A stretch of 64,000 bases of DNA. It comes from Ferruginibacter sp. GTDB taxonomy: Bacteria; Bacteroidota; Bacteroidia; Chitinophagales; Chitinophagaceae. Of the stretch, positions 59,310-64,000 are shown in pieces. The stretch is taken from positions 918,647 to 982,646 of the forward strand of contig JABFRP010000002.1 of NCBI GenBank assembly GCA_013141115.1. Reading direction: 5' to 3'. A model generated the notes under the pieces. It was not told the DNA's origin. It did not search any database and saw only the letters and a program-made list of their open reading frames with translations. Within the stretch, counting starts at the first letter, position 1. Every line of letters begins with the position of its first letter. The position numbers and the translations under genes were made by a program.

Positions 59310-60185
59310 TTAAAATTGAACGGATATATTATTATCACGCAGACCATATTTTTTTAACCTACTACTAAAAAAACGCTTATTAATAAAAAATGTTGTTTGT
59401 GCATAGTTCAGAAGTAAAAAATCATATTTTTTTAAAATATCGTATATAATTGCTCTAATATTAAATTCATCATGTAATTCTATTGCCAATACTTTTATTT
59501 TTTGCAAGTAAGAAAGATCTGCGGTATTGCTAAATACAAAACGCTCCGCTCCTTCTATATCTATTTTTAAAATATCTACCTCATCCCACTGTTGCTTTTC
59601 AATAACAGCAGCAACAGAAATACTTTTAAGTATTGAATCATCGCCAGTTTCCTCTACACTTAAAGCCCAATCTCTGCCATCCCTAAAATCATTATTAATT
59701 AAAATATTTTTCCCGGCTTCCCCCATCAAAGCATTTTGTAATATTTTTATTTTTCGATTTTTTATTTGATAAGCAAGATTTTTTTCTATCATTTTAACAT
59801 TTTCTGCACTCGGTTCCACACAAACTATTGCAGCATCAGGGAAATATGATATAAAGTAAGCACTGGCATACCCAACATTTGCACCTGCATCAATAATATT
59901 TAATTTGGTGTGGGCGGGAAAGTTGTCCTTAAAAAATTCAACCACATGCTTGTACTCTTCCTGTATAAATATCTGGTTTGCAACCAAAACATCACTGGAT
60001 GGGTAGGCTCGGGCAAACATTGGAACTCCAAAATGCGAAAATTCAAAAATACCTTTGGACAGCTTAATATTAGCTACATTTTTTATCCCCTTAATTATAC
60101 CAAGATATACATGATTATTTTCTCTATTTGAAAACGGAATCCCTAATTTCTTCTTTAACTTAAGATAATACTTAGTGATGTTCAT
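59310..60185 (-). CDS. FkbM-family methyltransferase
   Basis: A 291-residue protein with the SAM-binding motif LNIIDAGANVGYASAYFISYFPDAAIVCVEPSAENV (about 97-130) and the FkbM signature VDILKIDIEGAERFVFSNT. It methylates hydroxyl groups of sugars or other small molecules; here a glycan substrate is likely from context. The gap of 174 bases to the flippase start shows no gene. Confidence 0.88.
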   Translation of the reverse strand: MNITKYYLKLKKKLGIPFSNRENNHVYLGIIKGIKNVANIKLSKGIFEFSHFGVPMFARAYPSSDVLVANQIFIQEEYKHVVEFFKDNFPAHTKLNIIDAGANVGYASAYFISYFPDAAIVCVEPSAENVKMIEKNLAYQIKNRKIKILQNALMGEAGKNILINNDFRDGRDWALSVEETGDDSILKSISVAAVIEKQQWDEVDILKIDIEGAERFVFSNTADLSYLQKIKVLAIELHDEFNIRAIIYDILKKYDFLLLNYAQTTFFINKRFFSSRLKKYGLRDNNISVQF

Positions 60186-60527
60186 AATTTTTTTTCAATA
60201 ATATTTTCCTTTTACTACTGTTATAAATCCATTTTGTATAAATATATTCAAGTTGTTAATCTTTTTATCAAAAAATATTCTATACAGGTTAAGAAATTTT
60301 TAATTAATGAACAAAAGGGGTTGAATCATTTTTTTATTAACATTTTACAAACTTACCCAATAACAAAAGAATTAGCATAGTATTTGCAAGTGTAAAAATT
60401 ATTCTAATATCCTTATATTGAGACACCATTTTACCCAAAGATTTCTATGAACAATAAAAACGTGTTAAGCATCGTTACAGGTGAGGTTTATGCCCGTAAA
60501 ATATCCAATCATCCTTACAATAATCCT
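60186..60527. other. Divergent AT-rich promoter interval
   Basis: Lies between the oppositely oriented FkbM and PKD-repeat genes and probably holds both promoters. I see no clear TAnnTTTG box at the right spacing and no hairpin. An in-frame ATG at 60447 would add 27 residues in front of the signal peptide of the next protein; I do not use it. Confidence 0.45.
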
Positions 60528-63500
60528 ATGAAATTATTTTTAATACTTTCTGCATTTTTTTTAAGCAGTTTAACTTGTGCTGCAACCACATATTATATAA
60601 GCCCTTTAGGCAACGACATAACAGGAAATGGCAGTTTCTTAAATCCCTGGAAAACTTTATATAAAGCCACATCAACAATTTCCACCTCTGGCGATATTAT
60701 ACATGTAAATACCGGTGTATATACCGAAACTGTACAATGTGCTTTAGCTGTAGGCGTAAGTATTGAGGGTGATGGCATTACATCTGTTATACAATCTACG
60801 TTAACAGCAAATTTTACTCCAATTCTTTCCCTTTCTTCCGCAGTAGAAGGAACAAACGGCAACCAACATATTAGTAATTTAAAATTTGACGGACAAAATT
60901 TAAGTTCAGCATGGGGCATTAGCGTTGTGGCAAGAAGCAATGTTAGCATTCACGACTGTACTGTTGTTAACTTTAGAGAGGTTGGTGTAAACTTTAGTGG
61001 CATAACAGGACAGAATGCACCGTATGCACCAACAGTTTATGCAACAGGTAATACTTTTTACAATAATACTGTAACCAATTGTTCCACCAATGACACTGTT
61101 TACGGCAGAGGTTGTATGCAGTTTGGTGGGCAAACCGGTATGCTTGTTTATAATAATATTATTACACAACCGTATAGAACCGGAACTTTTACAGGAAACA
61201 TAGGCTGGCCAATGAAGATGGCTAACGAAGGCCATGTTAAAGATTGTAAAGTGTATAACAATACCCTTGCAAGGGCTTTATTTACCAATACTGTTGGGCA
61301 TGGTGTTAATAACGACTGGAATTTTAGCTTTGAGATGTGGAATATTGAAGGGCTTGAAATGTATGGCAATACATTACAGGGAGAGGTTGATATTGTAAAC
61401 GCCACTAAAGGAGGTTCTGCCTACGGACTTGATTTCCATGATAATGTTGTTTCATACCCATCTTTGTCATCCTCTTTTCAAAGTGGGTTAAGGTTAGAAA
61501 CTAATGAAAGCGATATAATAATCAGCAATAATTATTTTCACAATATGGAACAGGGTATTGCCTTTAGCCCACATGATTATTTAGGCAATGGCTTTGGAAT
61601 TGATATACACAGGGTAACCATCAAGAATAATTTGTTCACCAATATGGGGGTACTGAATAATACCGCTAACAGTACAATACGTTTTGAAGGTACCCAGGTT
61701 AATATGAGCGATTTATTTATTTATAACAATACACTTGTTGGTGGCACAGGTGCAAGTAATACTTTCATGGGAATTCTTATCCCAGCATATTCGGGTTCTG
61801 TTATAAATACTAAAATCATCAACAATATTATTGCTAATTATATCTATACTCCAATATTTTTTGGAACGGTATTAAATACACTTGCTGTACAAAATAATAA
61901 TTTATACAATAATGCAAATAGTAATAGTCCAATGTTTAATGGCGGTGCAGCAATTAATTATACTAATAGCGGAAATACTGTTTCTACTCCATTATTTGTG
62001 GGGGCTGGTAATTATACATTACAGGCTGCATCTTTAAATATTGATGCCGGGGTAAATGTTGGCTTAGTTTATAACGGAGGCGGGCCAGATATAGGTTATG
62101 CGGAATACGGAGGAGTTACTAACCTTTCTCCAACTGCTGATGCAGGGGTTGATCAGTTTATTACTTTACCAACAAACTCGGTAAACCTTACTGGTGCTGG
62201 TAACGATCCAGATGGTACTATTATATCTTATCTGTGGAGCAAAGTTACAGGGCCAACGGCAGGTACTATTGCTAATGCAAATAGCGCTGCTACTTCAGTT
62301 ACAGGATTAGTGCAAGGTATTTACAAGTTTGAATTAAGAGTAAGTGATAATAATGGTGCATTTGCAAGAGATACTATGCAGGTAACCGTTAACCCGGATC
62401 CTAACATCGCACCTACTGCAAATGCGGGGGCTGATCAAAACATTACTTTGCCTACCAATTCTGCTAATCTCGATGGTTTGGGTAACGACCCTGATGGAAC
62501 TATCTCTACCTATTTATGGACAAAGATTGCAGGGCCAACTGCTGGCACTATCGCTAACGCTAATGCTGCCAATACTTCTGTTACTGGCTTAATACAAGGC
62601 ACTTACAGGTTTGAGTTAAGGGTTACTGATAATAATGGTGCAACAGGAAGAGATACTATGCAGGTGATAGTTAATCCTGCGCCTAATGTTGTACCAACCG
62701 CTAGTGCAGGAGCTGATCAAAACATTACCTTACCAACAAACACCGTTAACCTTAGTGGAACTGGTAACGATCCTGATGGAACTATCACTGCCTATTTATG
62801 GACTAAAATTACAGGGCCAACAGCGGGCTCTATCACTAACGCTAATGCTGCCAATACTTCTGTTACTGGCTTAATACAAGGTACTTATCAATTTGAATTA
62901 AGAGTTACAGATAATAGCGGTGCATTTGGAAGAGATACCATGCTGGTAATAGTTAATCCAGACCCTAATATTGCGCCAACAGCTAATGCAGGAATTGATC
63001 AAATTATTACTTTGCCAATAAATACTGTTAATCTTACAGGGTCTGGTAACGATCCCGATGGCACTATTATATCTTACCTGTGGAGCAAAATCGCCGGACC
63101 AACTGCAGGTGTCATAACTAATGTAAACAGTGCAGCCACTACAGTTGCAGGATTAGTGCAGGGTACTTACAGATTTGAGTTAAGGGTTACTGATAACAAC
63201 GGCGCTATTGGAAGAGATACAATGCAGGTAACGGTTAACCCTGATCCTAATATTGCGCCAACTGCCAATGCAGGAGCTGATCAAAATATTACTTTACCTC
63301 AATCCGTTGTTAACCTTTTAGGAAGTGGTAATGATCCTGATGGAACTATTACTGCTTATTTATGGACCAAGATTGCAGGACCAACTGCAGGCACCATAAC
63401 CAATGCCAATGCGGCTTTCACCACAGCTACAGCACTAGTGCAGGGTACTTACAGGTTTGAGTTAAGAGTTACTGATAATAATGGCGCAACTGGAAGAGAT

Positions 63501-64000
63501 ACTATGCAGGTGATAGTTAACCCTGTACCTAATATTACCCCAACTGCTAATGCAGGAGTTGATCAAAATATTACTTTGCCAACTAACACTATTAGCCTTT
63601 CCGGATCTGGTAATGATCCTGACGGAACTATTTCTGCTTACCGGTGGACGAAAATTACCGGGCCAACTGCAGGTGCTATCACCAATGCTAACACTGCCGT
63701 TACTTCAGTTACAGGATTAGTGCAGGGTGTTTATCAATTTGAATTAAGGGTAACTGATAATAGTGGAGCTTTTGGAAGAGATACTATGCAGGTAACTGTT
63801 AATGCTGCGCCTAATGTTGCGCCAACTGCCAATGCAGGAGCTGATCAAAATATTACTTTACCAACTAACACTATTAGTCTTTCCGGATCTGGTAACGATC
63901 CTGATGGTACTATCACTGCCTATTTATGGACTAAAATTACAGGGCCAACGGCAGGCACAATAACTAATGCCAGTAATGCTTCTACTTCTGTTACCGGATT
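60528..64000 (+). CDS. Giant secreted beta-helix protein with PKD-like tandem repeats (partial)
   Basis: Open from 60528 to the window edge (1157 codons, no stop). A signal peptide (FFLSSLTCAATTYY, about residue 18) precedes a beta-helix domain (about 20-525) homologous to the N-terminal part of the 52278 protein (TTYYISP.GND..GNGS, GVSIEG.G..S.IQST, GNQHISN). From residue 535 come PKD/Ig-like modules of exactly 94 residues with the pattern PTANAGADQNITLPTN...GNDPDGTI..YLWTKI.GPTAGTI...Y.FELRVTDNNGA..RDTMQV.VNP. Six are complete and a seventh is cut by the edge. Likely a cell-surface or secreted adhesin or glycan-binding protein; the C-terminus (perhaps a sorting signal) is outside the window. 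Confidence 0.88.
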   Translation, partial: MKLFLILSAFFLSSLTCAATTYYISPLGNDITGNGSFLNPWKTLYKATSTISTSGDIIHVNTGVYTETVQCALAVGVSIEGDGITSVIQSTLTANFTPILSLSSAVEGTNGNQHISNLKFDGQNLSSAWGISVVARSNVSIHDCTVVNFREVGVNFSGITGQNAPYAPTVYATGNTFYNNTVTNCSTNDTVYGRGCMQFGGQTGMLVYNNIITQPYRTGTFTGNIGWPMKMANEGHVKDCKVYNNTLARALFTNTVGHGVNNDWNFSFEMWNIEGLEMYGNTLQGEVDIVNATKGGSAYGLDFHDNVVSYPSLSSSFQSGLRLETNESDIIISNNYFHNMEQGIAFSPHDYLGNGFGIDIHRVTIKNNLFTNMGVLNNTANSTIRFEGTQVNMSDLFIYNNTLVGGTGASNTFMGILIPAYSGSVINTKIINNIIANYIYTPIFFGTVLNTLAVQNNNLYNNANSNSPMFNGGAAINYTNSGNTVSTPLFVGAGNYTLQAASLNIDAGVNVGLVYNGGGPDIGYAEYGGVTNLSPTADAGVDQFITLPTNSVNLTGAGNDPDGTIISYLWSKVTGPTAGTIANANSAATSVTGLVQGIYKFELRVSDNNGAFARDTMQVTVNPDPNIAPTANAGADQNITLPTNSANLDGLGNDPDGTISTYLWTKIAGPTAGTIANANAANTSVTGLIQGTYRFELRVTDNNGATGRDTMQVIVNPAPNVVPTASAGADQNITLPTNTVNLSGTGNDPDGTITAYLWTKITGPTAGSITNANAANTSVTGLIQGTYQFELRVTDNSGAFGRDTMLVIVNPDPNIAPTANAGIDQIITLPINTVNLTGSGNDPDGTIISYLWSKIAGPTAGVITNVNSAATTVAGLVQGTYRFELRVTDNNGAIGRDTMQVTVNPDPNIAPTANAGADQNITLPQSVVNLLGSGNDPDGTITAYLWTKIAGPTAGTITNANAAFTTATALVQGTYRFELRVTDNNGATGRDTMQVIVNPVPNITPTANAGVDQNITLPTNTISLSGSGNDPDGTISAYRWTKITGPTAGAITNANTAVTSVTGLVQGVYQFELRVTDNSGAFGRDTMQVTVNAAPNVAPTANAGADQNITLPTNTISLSGSGNDPDGTITAYLWTKITGPTAGTITNASNASTSVTG
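62130..64000 (+). repeat. 282-bp tandem repeat array (PKD modules)
   Basis: Units start at 62130, 62412, 62694, 62976, 63258, 63540 and 63822, each exactly 282 bases apart, with no insertion or deletion. The seventh is truncated by the window edge. DNA similarity is high, with scattered, mostly synonymous-looking differences. Confidence 0.95.

Noticed and set aside
60593..61405. Three open frames antisense to the beta-helix gene
   Set aside because: The plus-strand frame is continuous with a signal peptide and clear homology to the 52278 protein; the antisense frames show nothing.

Overview
The window looks like a chromosomal stretch of an AT-rich Bacteroidota member, most likely family Chitinophagaceae. 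The evidence is a SusC/SusD pair, the TAnnTTTG promoter type in front of many genes, an UpxY-type NusG paralog at a polysaccharide locus, sparse Shine-Dalgarno sites, and the general look of the housekeeping proteins. No rRNA, tRNA or CRISPR array was found.

Layout. (1) 1-1250: the tail of an unknown gene and an ORF6N-domain gene, set among six long palindromes of which five share one 13-base core. (2) 1270-7745, minus strand: the large subunit of carbamoyl-phosphate synthase (CarB) is split at its interdomain linker. Between its halves lies a tight four-gene cassette: SGNH hydrolase, NodU/CmcH carbamoyltransferase, SxtJ-like membrane protein and DUF5989. The enzyme that makes carbamoyl phosphate therefore brackets an enzyme family that uses it. 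The N-terminal half carries a one-base frameshift. (3) 7848-28454: housekeeping and envelope genes, including two M23 peptidases, bcp, birA, rsfS, ftsH, a LUD protein, a hicBA toxin-antitoxin pair, lpxH, an MscS channel, a MerR regulator, alaS with a large internal insertion, a PDZ protein and gatB. (4) 28490-36397: a TlpA-like lipoprotein, then an intact IS1595-family insertion sequence at 29723-31948 (24-bp inverted repeats, perfect 8-bp target duplication) carrying a secreted passenger protein and structured non-coding segments, then susD and susC. (5) 36525-48075: an RND/MMPL exporter broken by one frameshift, recO, an amidohydrolase, prfA, a sigma-54 promoter followed by a terminator with no gene between, tatC, rpiB, an M28 peptidase and a deoxyhypusine-synthase-like protein. 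(6) 48246-64000: a surface-polysaccharide region with UpxY, a CpsB-like phosphatase, an MBOAT acyltransferase and its SGNH-like partner, a beta-helix protein fused to a PnuC-like membrane domain, a GMC oxidoreductase with a small partner, glycosyltransferase, flippase and FkbM methyltransferase. The window ends inside a second beta-helix protein that continues into exact 282-bp PKD-like tandem repeats.

How the genes work together: region 2 reads as one minus-strand transcription unit that could couple carbamoyl-phosphate supply to O-carbamoylation. Region 6 reads as making, acylating, flipping and modifying an exported glycan. Repeat families that are usually intergenic have entered coding sequence in alaS and the amidohydrolase. 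Two conserved genes (carB, RND exporter) are broken in A/T homopolymers, which may be sequencing error or real mutation. All functions come from reading the translated sequences; no database search was possible.
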